Shown piece after piece: positions 36,961 to 49,459 of a DNA stretch of 64,000 nt (within the stretch, counting starts at the first letter, position 1; every line of letters starts with the position of its first letter). The notes under the pieces were generated by a model, which worked only from the letters and a program-made list of their open reading frames with translations, was not told where the DNA came from and did no database searches. Source of the DNA: Torymus aiolomorphi (lineage: Eukaryota > Arthropoda > Insecta > Hymenoptera > Torymidae); the NCBI GenBank assembly GCA_036365515.1, contig CM070874.1, forward strand, positions 113,071,235 through 113,135,234. Direction: 5' to 3'. The translations under genes and the position numbers were made by a program.

Positions 36961-37139
36961 TGCCGAAACTGACGGTGTGCTGCGCGAAAAACCTGCTCGA
37001 TGTTCAACAGAACGGGTTTTGCTAGAGATCGAATTTTCCCGAAATTTTAAATATTTTACTGGATATAAACGTTGCAAATTTATTTTATCAAGCGTATTAA
37101 TATTATACGGTAATTAAAAAATAATTCACATATATAACT

Positions 37140-37190
37140 TTAAACTAATTAAATTATTTCTTTTTGTTCCAGGTGAGAGGCACATATATA
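37140..37190 (+). other. Candidate recursive splice (ratchet) point, + strand
   Basis: AAACTAATTAAA (possible branch site) and a strong T-rich tract lead to TTTTTGTTCCAG, followed directly by GTGAGAGG; the junction is 37172/37173. The acceptor is the best in the window. Its TGTTCCAG|GTGAG core equals that at 8723/8724, 28.4 kb upstream on the same strand. The site lies in an AT-rich valley with no open exon around it. Confidence 0.5.
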
Positions 37191-37369
37191 TATATAAAAG
37201 AGAGGAGAGATAGTGTGTGGTTTTGTCTGGCAACTTTGTTGTAAGTAATTTAAATGTTTTACAATGAGCCAGAATGTATGACATCCAATTAAAGTTTAGA
37301 ACTAAAGTTTCGCCGTGCCGCGTCAAATTAACTTTCGTCGGTTCCACGTTCCACCCATCAGGTACAAAA

Positions 37370-37777
37370 GGCGCGCAGCTAAAAATGACACAAAAAAAAT
37401 AACGCAAAAATTTTACAAAACCCTATAGAAATATCTCAACGAGAGCCGTCTGTAAAACACTGTACAAAATCGCAAATACCCTCCACTTATTCCCCCCTTA
37501 CATCCCATTACTCTCGTCCTCGCACAATTCAGCATCGAAAGAAGCGCGCTCGAGCAGAAATTGCCCCGGCTTAGAATCCCGCGAGCACCTACACACTCCC
37601 TCTAAATCGTCCCATTTTCATAATGCGCATTAAATTTAATTTCTCTCTCTCTTCTTTTTTTCTCCCTTCCTCTCGTCGACCTTAAACACGTACATTTCAT
37701 GAGCGAGAGCGCGAAATTACGAAGCGGCCGCGCGGCTCGTCCCCGTTGTCGTCGTCGCCGGAAATGCATAATATTCC

Positions 37778-37856
<79 letters not shown>

Positions 37857-38270
37857 TATGTACTCTCCCGCGGTCGGCGGTACCGCGGGATAACATTAGG
37901 AGAAAAGAAGGAGGAGGAGGAGGAGGAGGATGGTAATGGAGTCGCGCGCGAGTTGAAGCGAGGGAAAAACGAGCCGCGGAAATAACGAGGATTCGAAGGG
38001 GGGACTTAACTTTTCATTCGTCCTGTTGCGCGTAGCGGACGTCGGAGAGTCTTCTTGTAGTCGTCGTCTTCTTCGCTCTCTTGCAACTGCTTCTTCTTCT
38101 TCTTGTTCTTTAATCGTCTTACGTAAAATTGCTTCTTTAATACAAATATCGGCGCGGGAAGCTTGAGGTATGGGTTTCGAGGAACACGGTTTCACGTTGC
38201 AAAAGCTTTTTTTTTTCGTTGCCGGCTTGTTTTGGCGATTCTGCATAATGAGGATTTTTGTACTTTTGTA
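37370..38270. other. Compositional block 27
   Basis: Line 37441-37500 has 20 C and 7 G; line 37921-37980 has 27 G and 9 C. The GA microsatellite lies in the core. GGA and TCT triplet runs near 37911 and 38065-38105 produce false Glu and Glu-Glu-Ala frames. Confidence 0.6.
37780..37853 (+). repeat. (GA)n microsatellite
   Basis: About 74 bp of GA. Two + frames read through it as Arg-Glu repeats. Confidence 0.95.
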
Positions 38271-38279
38271 TTATGCGAA

Positions 38280-39058
38280 TGGAATACACTGTTGAATTTT
38301 AATGGAATTTTAATCCTCAAAATCGTACCCTAAGATGTATTATACAGTTATTCGAATTATAATATAGAACCTCTGATACATAGTATTTTATCATCGCTTT
38401 CGTACTTTTATTTTAATTAAACCAACTGCGCCGCTATAATCAATACTTCCATAATGCCATATAGGTTATTAGCATTCATTAATTAAAACTAAAACATATA
38501 CATTAAATATAAATCATTATACAAGCACACCAATCAGTATAAATTGCATTTTAGCTGCAGATTAAAATATGAGGAATTCTCATTTTTGTGTACAAAAGGT
38601 CACGTGTGCTCTTAGCGCGTCGATCCTCCGCACACACGAAAAAAAAATCTATAAATAACCTCGATTATCCGCACAGCCATTCCTGCATAATCGAGCTAAT
38701 AACTTACATAGTTGCTACATTTCCCTAATGAATTTTAAACGAGGCCAATTGAGGATCGCACACACACACGCACCGACACACATCACGCTTCTGTGTATAT
38801 ATGTGTAACCCGGCAAATCTCCGCGCGATTGGATAAATGGCTAGTCACCGTAAGTTTATTGCATGAATAATTTATTTAATTGCAGAAGCCCTCTCTCTCT
38901 CTCTCTCTCTCTGTCTCGCCGATATGAATTTTGAATTTACATTAACGAGAGAGAGTGAATCTATATACGCTATACATTTTCCCGCGGCCGCGCGTGTGCG
39001 AGGGCGACCTCAGCGCGATAACCAATTACTCGCTATTCATTTTTGGGCGGAGGCGGCA

Positions 39059-39092
<34 letters not shown>

Positions 39093-39190
39093 CAGGGCGG
39101 CGCGGCGGCTCGTTTTCAATTCGTCAGAGCAAACAAATATAATATGCGATATAATGAACAATCAGCTCTCGCGGCCGCGCCTGTAAGGAT
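38280..39190. other. AT-rich valley and weak block
   Basis: AT-rich DNA to about 38600, then CpG and AC-rich DNA with a CT run (38891-38912) and a TA run (39060-39091). No gene is seen. TTGCATGAATAATTTATTTA near 38858 contains POU- and homeodomain-type words. Confidence 0.4.
39060..39091 (+). repeat. (TA)n microsatellite
   Basis: About 32 bp of alternating TA in the core of a weak block. It gives a Tyr-Ile run in one frame. Confidence 0.95.
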
Positions 39191-39194
39191 GAGC

Positions 39195-39603
39195 TTAAGG
39201 TAGTTCTCTAATATATCAAAAAGTGGGTTTCGAAAGTAATAAAATTCTAGCGTGTTCTTTAAAATCTAAATGATTTTTCTTTATTTTTTAAAATATAGGT
39301 TGCCGACCTATTATTCAAGCAAAAAATTATTGAAAATGGTTACTTTTACATTGAGAGTAAATGACGCCATATAACGCATAACAGGAAGTAATAGTATTAC
39401 TTGATAAAAAAGTGGGTTTTGAAAAAGAAAAACACAGCTTAAGAAAGATGAAATTCAGCTCTTTCTTTTAAGTTTATCAAATATGTGTCAAGCCGACCTT
39501 TTTAAAAAGATATGAATGATTATAAACACAAATAGCAGACGACATGCATGAGAGCGAGAGAGACAGAGCGCACAAACTATAACGCGTTAGAGAACTACCT
39601 TAA
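39195..39603. mobile_element. TTAA-bounded TIR element with internal duplication
   Basis: TTAAGGTAGTTCTCTA at the left is exactly mirrored by TAGAGAACTACCTTAA at the right, so a TTAA stands at each edge as in piggyBac-type insertions. Inside are two diverged direct repeats of about 98 bp (39213-39309 and 39401-39499), each starting AAAAAGTGGGTTT and ending GCCGACCT. No transposase frame. The GGTAG start differs from the usual piggyBac CCY ends, so the class is tentative. Confidence 0.75.
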
Positions 39604-39639
39604 TGAAATTTTTTTCAGCCCCCGTCGTTGCTGCGCGCG

Positions 39640-40030
39640 TGTCGCCAGCGCGGGATAATAATAATTGTCCGAGCGTGATTGAAAGCGCATCGGTTGTTTA
39701 TAAGAAGCGATAAAATGTGTATCAGCCGGGCGAGCGTATGAGAGAGAGCTGAATTATTTAATTAATAGATTTTAGAGAGGCTGCTGCTGCGGCGAAATTT
39801 AATTATTGGATTCGTTTGCGCGTAGACGTCGGGAGGAGGATTTTTAATTAACAAAATTTGCATGTTTATTATATAATTAGCGAGAGGCGAGAAAAAGCAA
39901 CAAGCGCGTGTGTATTATATAGCAGCGTACTTTTTGGAGGTGGAAGCGGTGCGAGTGATTTGTGAATTAATGATTTTTCGAGCGACAGCAGAGTGCGTGC
40001 GATTATTTTGCCATGAGGGAAGGTGATATT
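39640..40030. promoter_or_regulatory. Possible homeodomain/POU site cluster
   Basis: TTTAATTAATAG (39757), TTTAATTATT (39799), TTTTAATTAAC (39842), ATTTGCAT (39856) running into GTTTATT, and TAATTAG (39875) fall within about 130 bp. ATTTGCAT is the octamer bound by POU factors and GTTTAT-type words suit Fox factors. Such clustering is typical of insect developmental enhancers, but AT-rich DNA makes TAATTA words common. Confidence 0.25.
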
Positions 40031-40129
40031 TTCATTTTGAAGTTTATCTGAATGATGACAATGTTGTTGAAATAACGATCCGATATATACTATAAGCTAC
40101 CTGAAAACATTTTAACATTTCAACGAGGA

Positions 40130-40810
40130 ATTCACATACGAATAACAAGAATAATTCCAGAAAGAAAATACTCTTCGACCCTTCATTATTTCATACCAAA
40201 TAAAATTACAAACTCCCTTCCCAACTCCCATCAGTACGCGACATTTAACCCTATATACATCCCAACTCCAACCGCCGCCCCCCTCTGTTCCTCTCAAATT
40301 TCAAAATCCCTTTCGAACCACCACGACTACTGCCATCCCCCTCTCGCCAAGGTAAATACAACCTCCACGCGTCGCTCTCAACTCGCGCAAAACGAGCCTC
40401 TCCGCACACCGCGTCTGCACCTATCCCCCACAGCAGCAGCAAATTTCCCATTGATCCTAACGCGCGTGGTAGGCTTCTCCCCTAAAATTCACACACACAC
40501 ACGCACACATGCATACTGCATTTTCTCTTTCTCTCTTCCCCGCGGAAAATCCAGCAGCAGCAGCAGCAGTAGCAGCCGGCTTCGTAGGAGAATAGAGTTA
40601 GCGGGACTGCGGTTGGCACCCTCGCGCTCGTGTGTGTGTATAGAGGGAGACTCTCGCCGGCTGCTCGCTCAGCCCTCCGATCAATAACACACGTGGGTCT
40701 GCGCGTGTGTGCGTGCGTGGGGTACGCACTCTACATGGGCTTTTCCGCGCGCGTGCGCTGCTGTATATACGGTCACGTGACGACTTTTCCGGCTGGCGTT
40801 CTGCTGTTTC

Positions 40811-40841
<31 letters not shown>

Positions 40842-41150
40842 GATTTCGAATGCGAGCCCGCGTGTGTGGGTATAGGGGGGAGGGTGGTTGAGGGGTAAGA
40901 GGAAGCAATTCTGCGTTTTAAGTGCCGAGGAGCAGCGATCGAACGCCGGCTGCCGGCGGTTTGGGTTCCGCTTGCGTGTGTTTCGAGGAGGTAAGGAGAG
41001 GAATATCGTGTGCGTGAGCGCGTGGCTTATTATTTGTGCCTGCAAGCGTTCTGGGAAGAGAATGACTGTTGTATGCGGGGGTTGTTCGCTGATGACGAGT
41101 GCAATGTAGTTTTTATGGAGTTTTTTTCATTTTTTTAGAGTGTTCTCGTA
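40130..41150. other. Compositional block 28
   Basis: Line 40201-40260 has 20 C and 3 G; line 41041-41100 has 23 G and 8 C. The core holds a CAG run (40551-40570), an AC run (near 40490) and a CT run (40816-40841). Confidence 0.65.
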
Positions 41151-41349
41151 TTATTAGGAATAGGTGAATTGTGTTGTGCGTAATGTTAAGTTTACCAAAA
41201 TAACTTGAATTTTTATAACTGTAAACAGTCGCAGTTTTGAATGTCATTTATTTACGGAAGGCTTAAATTACGCGAGAGCGCGTCCATTAATAAACAGCAA
41301 AGTGTGGATCATAAAAAAACACCTGGAATTAGTAAAAGCTGAGAAATAA

Positions 41350-42060
41350 TTGAATATCCCTATATACACAACCGTGTACCTCCATAAAACTCTAAAACCT
41401 TTTCACGCACATACATACATCCATCCCTGTCACCCCCTACACACAAGCCCGACCCTACCCACGTACACTACCAACGCGCATGTAGCAAGAGCCTGGAACC
41501 TTCCCCTCTGGAAAATTTCCGAAAATCCCTAGCGACTTTCGCGCCGCGCATATATATACACTTTCCTTCTCTCTCACTCTCTCATCGTACGCGTCTGGAA
41601 CGTGTAAACACGGCTTCCGGTGAACGCGCAAATGATATACACGCTGCTGAGATCCGCGCCTGCGCAGCCCTGATTAAGTCTGGCAATTACGCTTCTCGAC
41701 TTTTATTGCATTAGCCGGCTGGCGAGCAGCTACTACGTGATCATTTTGAGAAGCGCGCTCGTGGCGACGTGGAGGAGGAGGAGGATGAGGTTGCCGCGCA
41801 AGTGAGATAGAGGAACACGGATCGATAGATGAGAGAAGGAAGAGTTGCGTCGCGGGGAGAGAGAGAGAGGATGGATGCGATGCGTCGTTCACGCCGAGGA
41901 TTGGGGGTTATATATATATAGGGACTTGATTTTGCGCCCGAGAGAGGATGATATTCTGTTTGGGATACAGGGGCTGAATGCGCTGTTTATGTGGGTTTCA
42001 GATGGTAGAGCCGAGAGTGAAGTGTTTATGTGTGCATATGTAGCTGTAAATGGATAAAGG
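41350..42060. other. Compositional block 29
   Basis: Line 41401-41460 has 29 C and 4 G; line 41821-41880 has 27 G and 5 C. The core at 41530-41660 is CpG-rich. This is one of the most skewed blocks. Confidence 0.72.
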
Positions 42061-43150
42061 CTTTATTGATTAAATTTTTTAAGAGTATATAATTCATTTT
42101 TTTTTTTTTTTCGATAAACGGTGAATATTTTACAGATGATTTTATTACGAGGTGGTCATCGACCCTTTCGCAAACATGCACGATGGCAGTTCGCAAGCAT
42201 AAACAAACAAGGGGGAAAATTTTTTGATAAAATTATACGATGTAGACGGCGCGGTGTAATCGAGGAACATCGATAAAATTTGATAAAAGTAGCCGCGATA
42301 GCGCGCTAACAATAATCAATAAATCACGTCGATTTTTTTTACGGGCGCCGTCCCGTATAGCTGTCACGCGTAGTTTTTACGAAGCTTCATAATCCACGGA
42401 TCATGCTGCTATAGTGAATTACGGGAGTATTTTTATTGGGAAAAATTTGCCTCTGTGAGCTTGATATATAGATTGTTTTGATAAAAGGAAAATTTTACGG
42501 GTTCGGGTTTTTACGTTTTAACATTTGAACGATACGCTGCGAAAATGGAATACTTTGTCAATTTGCATGAATATCGAGAAAATCTAATTACTGGTTTTTC
42601 AGCGGTATTTTTGTAACTTTGCATTCTCGTGAAAATGAATTTTCAATTGTCGATTTCAAGGGAATTTTTTCACCCGAACTATATAAACTTGTTAATATTT
42701 TTTTACGAAGCGCAGTAAAGTATTTATATTTCATACAAAATGCAATTGTTTGAACAGAAATTAGAAATCGGTTTAGTTTCAGTCTGCCGCCTGTCCCTCG
42801 AGTTTTTTTTTCACGTCCTTGCGAGGATACGGAAAAATCAGCAGAGAAAGCGTGCTCGCGTCCCCTACTGGCGACGTATTCCTCGTAAAAAAATTAATGA
42901 GTCACTTTATTACCGCTTTAATATCATTGTCGTAAATGGGCGAATTTTTCTCATTTATGAACATTTCGTTCCAACTCGGGTAATCAAATTATAGTTCTCC
43001 TCGCTTATAATGGATAAATAATTTCGCGCGTTTGCAATTTTACTTACGAATCGAGACAAAACTTATGCGCGTCTATTATTCACAGTTGGATATCTCTTCT
43101 GCGAATATCTCACGCTGTAATAAATGAAAATCATCTACCTATTATACCTT
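42061..43150. other. Broad AT-rich stretch
   Basis: About 1.1 kb with repeated TTGATAAAA-type words (42223-42290) and no hairpin or microsatellite. The 84-residue frame at 42740-42994 resembles no family known to me. Confidence 0.4.
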
Positions 43151-43690
43151 CCCTGGTAGAAATTCATCTATATGAAATGGCCAAGAAGTTAGAAAATAGC
43201 TAAGTAAAACTGGCTAATCAATCGGTATGATGAAACGATTTTTCGACCATTATTTGCCTATTTCTTAGATTGACGTAACAACAAATTGTTCGTATTTGAT
43301 TTATTTACTAATTTTAGCTTTGATTAAAGAGCATTAAAGTGCATTGGATGGCTTACCAAAATATAAACAAATAACATTAACTAATAAATCATTTGTTGTA
43401 CTCATTCTATAAATAATTCAGCAAAAATTTTATTTCTCCGTCTGATTCTATCTCTCTCACTCCTTGTCGTAACAGAAAGCCTTCTACTATATCCATTTCC
43501 AGACTAAAGAAGCTGATCGCTTTTAATACCTTTAAAATAATCAAAAACAAGCTTGTGTTTGTATTCGAAAAACTCATTCTATTTTTCAATCTATTAAATG
43601 GCCAAATAATAGAAGAAAAAGAGTTTCATCGGGAGCTAGAAATTGGACAAGAGAAATTCCTAGCAAGTTTCTAATATAAATGGTCAGTTA
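43151..43690. mobile_element. CCCTGGTAGAAA-family TIR element, copy 2
   Basis: CCCTGGTAGAAATTCATC marks the left end. The right end has drifted or been cut, as no CTACCAGGG is found. Inverted inner blocks GATGAAACGATTTTTCGACC (about 43226) and AGAAAAAGAGTTTCATC (about 43612) confirm the foldback form. The TCTCTCACTCCT interior matches copy 1. Confidence 0.7.
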
Positions 43691-43739
43691 TTAGTTATAA
43701 AATGTTTTGGATTTCGTACATGTCATTCATTTTTGTAAT

Positions 43740-44410
43740 CCTCGAAAACCCAATCATAAAAAAGATCAAACTCTCTGCTACATCAAATCGAACGCCGTTG
43801 AAACTCTTGCATCGTCGCTCTTTAATTTCCAACCTCCCCGAGACCCACTTCACGATATATCGGCCTTTTTCATCCCCTCCCGCACGCATCACGTGATCGC
43901 GCATCGACCTCTAACGAACACGAGAAAAAAAAGAACGAACGTAAAAATCTCGAACCACTCTCGAAACAGTCGGAAGCTCGAAAACGAAAAAAGAGCCTAT
44001 ACGTGCGGTAAATTGATCTATAACCGCACACGCGCGCCGGCAAAAATAAGCTCAACTAAAGCGTCGACTGTATACGTGTATATATACGTGTTCACGCTCG
44101 GCCGCGATACGATCGTCCGGTCGGTGAATTTCCCTATCGACTACGTGTATGTGTGTGTGTGTGCGAAGGAACGCGTGGAGGCAAAAACGGCGTTATCTCG
44201 CTGCCGGTTGTGTATATGTACGTGTACGGTATATATACGGGAATTCCTGCGCGCTCGCTCAGTGGCGTGATTCGCCTGGCGAGTGAGTAACGTACAGGCG
44301 CGCGCGTTTGAGGTTATTATGCGTTTTTTGTCAATGTGGAAAGAACTGGATAATGAATTTTTTTTTTCCTTGATTTATGGTCTCGGGAAGTTGGTTGTTA
44401 AAAAGTTATC
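43740..44410. other. Compositional block 30
   Basis: C-rich DNA at 43790-43930 leads to CpG-rich DNA at 44020-44120 and G/T-rich DNA at 44140-44400. The 187-residue frame at 43707-44270 is open but begins in transposon-flank AT DNA and has no domain signature. Confidence 0.5.
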
Positions 44411-44639
44411 GGCCTCTGCGGAGCTTATTGAGCTTGCGTATGGAAATTATTAAAATTACATAGAGGTGAAATTTATTAATAGATTTTGAAGTAGGTTTTT
44501 TTGGACAAAAACTCTACATTTAAACGACTCTTATAATTGAAAATATCTTGAGATAATAATTTGCTTTAAACAGATAACTATTTACTTAATATAAAAACAC
44601 GTTTTAATATTTGTTTCATAATACACTATTATTAAGTAC

Positions 44640-45440
44640 TCGACACATGTAATATACACTTCAGGACTCGATCTATAAACCTCACACCCATTGCCACACC
44701 TATAATAATCATCTCGAAAAAATCCCTAAACAACCGTTCACCCAGAAACTTAAACTTCAGCGGAGCTAATTAGTCTCTAAGATTAAAATGCACTTTTCCA
44801 AACATCCGTTCCGCTCCGACGTTTACAAAGTCTCGAGAGCTCTCTCTCTCTCTCTTCTATCTTCCGGCACATGCGCGGCTACTACACTCCCGACCCGTGC
44901 TCTGCCCTCTCTCTCTCACCCAACGGTACATCCACCCCGCGAGATGAGGCAAACCAGTCCGCGCCAGATAGTCTCTCTAACTGTGCCTGCGCGTGAGCAT
45001 CCTCTCTCTCTATATATAAACTACACCGTCATTTTTCTCGCGCGCGATTAATCGCTGAGCTTTCCGCGAGCGAGAAAGAATGAGGATTAATTTACGCGCC
45101 GCATAGTCGTTGCGGCGAAATCGGAATTTACACGGTTACGGTTATGGCGAACAGTTACGGGCGCGTGCTTTTTTTTTGCGCAGTCGCCGGGAGATACAAT
45201 GGGCGCGGCGCGCGCTGGTAGTTTTAGGGTGTGAGTGTCGGGACGAGGTTCGAGTTTATTCGCGACGCGATGGCGATCGGCGCGGCGTTACGGCCGATGT
45301 CTGGTATTCGGAAGTGCGTGATTACGGGGTTATTCGCGAGGTTTTTCGCCGTGATGAGTGGATGATGGGAGGATTCTTGTGGTCCGGGATATTAAGTTTT
45401 GATGAAAAAAAAAGTGTTTGATAGCTTCCAAATGTAGTGT
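44640..45440. other. Compositional block 31
   Basis: Line 44881-44940 has 31 C and 7 G; line 45301-45360 has 22 G and 9 C. The core at 45040-45110 is CpG-rich. Confidence 0.65.
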
Positions 45441-45559
45441 ATATAGTTAATAAAAATGATAGCATTTATATGAGAGAAGGGTATTTCCGAACGTTCGGTT
45501 TTTAATATGAAAAATAACGAAACGGAATAAAATTTTTCATTAACGGAGAAAATGCTTTT

Positions 45560-46440
45560 ACCCATCGATGAATGAATCCTGCTCGTTATCCTTTATATAA
45601 TTACTTTTTTTCGCATAAAGTTCTCCTTTTTTCTATGAAAAATAAAGCCAACAAAATCAAATTAAACCTTCCGGAGAGTACTTCAATCAAATCTTACATC
45701 CACTTCACAGCCATTACCGCTGCAAAAAAAGGAACCCTCCCTCTCACTGAGGAGTATACCTACCGCGAGCCTCGTTATGCCGCTGCTCGGTTCTCTATCC
45801 CCACAGCGCGCGGCGGTAGCGAATTTCTCCCGCGAAAATTGCATTCGGACCCAGAAGAGCGGATGGACCAACAAACGCTCTCCGTCCACATAACGCTCTC
45901 TCCTCTCTACTCACTATCCATCCATTCCACTTCCCTCGTGTTTGCGATCGCCGATTGTTGTTTACAATTAGCGCAAAAACTATATGCGCGCATACACGCT
46001 GTTATTATTATTATTATCACTATATACCGGGACAGGAATTAATTTCGGACGAGGCTGGCTGGCACTGCTGTGTGTGCTCGGGCGATCGTAAAATCATACA
46101 CACCTTTCGTCTCTGCAGCCACGTGTTTGCAGTCGGAATGAACGCATTAGACCGACGCGAGCGCGCGCGCAGTTTAGAAACGCGCGGCTTGGTCTTCTCT
46201 CATGCGAAATTAATTATTTCTGGCTGCGCTGCGTGGGCGAGGGAGACCGAGGGTTTAGAGAGGAACAGCGAGGAGTGGTTATGGTTGCGCGGATGGAAGA
46301 GCGATCGCGAGGCGCAACGGGCAGGCTTGTTGCGGTTGTTTGGATAATTTTGTTGCGTTTAAGTTGGGGGTAGTGTCTAGGATTCGGACGAGCGAAATAG
46401 GAAGATAGGAGTGTTTATTCAGTTATGGCGTTTATTGGTA
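45560..46440. other. Compositional block 32
   Basis: Line 45661-45720 has 19 C and 5 G; line 46321-46380 has 22 G and 5 C. The 156-residue frame at 45572-46042 and the overlapping 130-residue frame at 45955-46347 show no domain. The second has Cys-rich stretches by chance. Confidence 0.55.
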
Positions 46441-46855
46441 AAAGCTGAGTGATTAAATATTTTCAATTTAATAAATTGGTGCTTTCCATTCATTATTCAG
46501 TCGCGTGGCTTTATTGTTGATGATATGCGTGCATATTAATGCGTACAAATAATTAAATATCAATTAAACTTTATTTTTCGTGTTTAATTTCTGTTGCGTA
46601 ATTAAATATAAAGTCACGTATTATTTTAAAATCATTTTTTTTTTCAAACGATAACGTAAATCATCAAACATATATAAATAACAACGATTAAATCTTTTGT
46701 TTTACCAATTAAATATTCACCGATTCTTGTTTATTATCAAGTGAAACGATATACAGAATGCAATAAATTTCAATAAGCTATTTTATTATTTATCACACGG
46801 GCAAAAGCAATCGAGAGTATTTTCAGTTTAATAAAATTTATACATTCGCTATTGT
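46441..46855. other. AT-rich valley
   Basis: TTTAATTAAATAT-type words recur at 46450-46610, with no clear period. No coding sequence or hairpin is seen. Confidence 0.4.
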
Positions 46856-46859
46856 AAAT

Positions 46860-47700
46860 TAATCCAGTCTAAAGACCAAAAATACACCAAATATCATATT
46901 CAACTCCACACATTGAATTCATTTTCAGCGACAATTTTTCCACCATTTACAAAAATAATCAACCCCACTCTAACAAATCCACGGTAACCCCACAGCAAAC
47001 GACAGTACCACACGCCATCGTGGCTAAAATTTTCCTCCTCGCGATCCTATACAACCACGCAACAGCGTTCATAAAACACACAACGCGCGGCCTAGACAGG
47101 CACTCGCGCATACATACACGCGAAAAAACACTGCCGTCGTCGTCGTGGCGTGTAATCGACGCGGAAAAAAGCGCGGCGTCCTTGCAAAACGCCATTGTCG
47201 TGCGTCGCCACGGTGTACCGGCGGAGGTTAAACGATTGCAGACATATACGCGATGAAAAATGAACTTAGCCGAGGGAAAATACTGCAGACGCAGTAGAGA
47301 AAGAAAGACGCGCGCGGGTAGCGTGCGTGTTTAAAAAGCGGAAAACGCGAGCACGCGTACGTATCATCATTACTATCGGGAAATTACGGGCGGAGGTCGG
47401 GGTAGTAGTACTCGATAGAGGAGAGAGACAGGATGGGCGAGTTGTCGATGCGACATTGAAACTTCAAAGAGATTCGTAGCGGAGGAGGGAGGAGGATGAA
47501 AGAGAGAGCGACAGAGTGGATGAACGAGAGGGAAATTGGAGTTCGTGATTAAATTCTATAAAAATTTTCGATCGCGAGCGCGCGGGTTATAGAGGTCTCG
47601 CTCTCTTCAAGTGCCACTGCCGTAGTATTAGGTTCTATTTTTGTAATAGAAGAGGGAGAGCGGGTTGCCTGCGCAGTGCGGCTCTCGGGATTTAAAATTG
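46860..47700. other. Compositional block 33
   Basis: Line 46921-46980 has 18 C and 2 G; line 47461-47520 has 25 G and 6 C. The core lies at 47080-47340 with CGTCGTCGTCG and ACGCGCGCGGG words. Confidence 0.65.
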
Positions 47701-47838
47701 ATGGACTTTTTTTTTAATAGAAGTAATTTTTCCGTCTTTCAGATAAAATAGGAAAGGTTTTGATTATTAAATCTGTTATAATATTTAAACGCCATTAAGG
47801 GGGTGCCATAGCCGTATCATTGCCGACTGAGCAATTCG

Positions 47839-48139
47839 CACAGTTTCAAACTTATTAAAAATAAGAAACGTAGAATCACAAAAAATCAAGAAAACACTCT
47901 TCTGCGGTTTTGAACATTCTATCACCCACTAATAATTTGAAGTCGAAATATCAAGTAGTTTTTGCAAAAACTTTGAACAAAACAAAATTCGGTATCGTTC
48001 AAAGTTTTTGCAAAAACCACTTGATATTTCGGCTTCAAACTTTTACTGGTTAATAATAGTACGTTCAAAACCGCGGAAGAGTGTTCTCTTGATTTTTTGT
48101 GATTCTACGTATTTTATTTTTAATAAGATTGAAACTGTG
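47839..48139. mobile_element. 301-bp hairpin element
   Basis: CACAGTTTCAA at the left is mirrored by TTGAAACTGTG at the right, and the arms pair almost to the centre (AAAGTTTTTGCAAAAACC repeats near 47970 and 48010). To the left, TTAAGGGGGTGCC at 47795 looks like a transposon end, but the matching right end is missing. The copy is probably truncated. Confidence 0.65.
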
Positions 48140-48179
48140 ACAAGATATTTCAATTAATACACTTACAATATCGGTGCGT

Positions 48180-48790
48180 TTTTAAAATTAAGTCAACATA
48201 AAAGCAACCCAACAACAACCACCTTTCTTTCTCTTCCCGCACATTTTTCCAACAATTCCGCCATCGTCATCAACGCGAACGAAAAAAATCCTACTCTCTC
48301 AAATCATCAAAACGCACGCACGCGCGTGCTCACGCACACGCTCCCCGTTGTTTCCGCTCGAAAATAGCGCGCTCTCTTGCGTTATGCGCCCCGAGACAAT
48401 CCTGCGCGAAAATCGACTCGCTGCATGGCGCGTGCGGAGCAACAATGCCGGCGGCGCGCACAAAATTGTGCATTGAGCCGTCCCAGCGGGAGGCCCCCGA
48501 AGAGCTTATATACGCACGGCCCCGAGGGGTGGGAGGAAGAGAGAGAGGGTGCGGGAGAGAGAGAGACAGCATGGACGATTGAACGATAGTGACTCGCGAG
48601 GATTAGAGAGAGAGCGTGGGTGGGTGGTAAAAATGAGGAGAGATGCGAGGAGTGAAGTTGGTGAGGCAAGAGTCTCCTGGGGGGTGTGTGTGTGGGTTTG
48701 AGACGAGTGTTTAGGTTTGGATACATGTAGGTCTGGATGAAAAAGGAAACATTTTTTGTAGATTTCGAAGTGAAAATTGATGAAAATCGA
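48180..48790. other. Compositional block 34
   Basis: Line 48181-48240 has 19 C and 3 G; line 48661-48720 has 28 G and 5 C. The core at 48300-48450 is CpG-rich. Confidence 0.65.
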
Positions 48791-48939
48791 GGATATCTTT
48801 GTAATATAGTTTTTTTTTTTATTATAAAACAGACGCATCGCGCTTACACTCCTTTTATTTTCATTTCTCACAAAATTTGTGCAACCATTAGCCTAACTAC
48901 ACGAACTGTTCATAAAATTTTCAACCGCAAAGAAATGTT

Positions 48940-49419
48940 TATCCCCACCTGAAATTTGAAATTTCAAAGCCGCTGCCCCGCCTCATCAAAACCAAATTAC
49001 CATTCGCAAACAAGTCCTGCGCACGCGAAATATTTTCGGTATCCCCTATAATATTCCTGAATTCTCATTCAAAAAATATACATACACACACACAGAACTA
49101 TATATGCAAACTACCCGCGCGCACTGCTTCAAAAATAATTTCCCTCACACCCGCGCACACGAACATAACCCCTGCGGCTCGCCCGGATGCGAGCAAAATT
49201 TTCGCATATGCATGCACGCCCTCCTTATATACTTTCGCAATACACGCGCAGGTGCAAACGAATCCGCGCGGCTCACACTCCCTCCTTTCTCTCTCTCTCT
49301 CTCTTTTGTGTTTAGTTTGGTCCGCTGCGGGCGGCCGAGCGGCGCTCATGCATAATGTGTAATTCGCACGAGAGAATTGATGATAGAGCAGCGAGGAAAT
49401 CTCGGCTCGCGTGATTCCG

Positions 49420-49459
<40 letters not shown>

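Noticed and set aside
43707..44270. 187-residue + strand frame, the longest in the window
   Set aside because: It starts in AT-rich DNA beside a transposon and ends in CpG-rich DNA, with composition changing along the way as the skew does; no family features.
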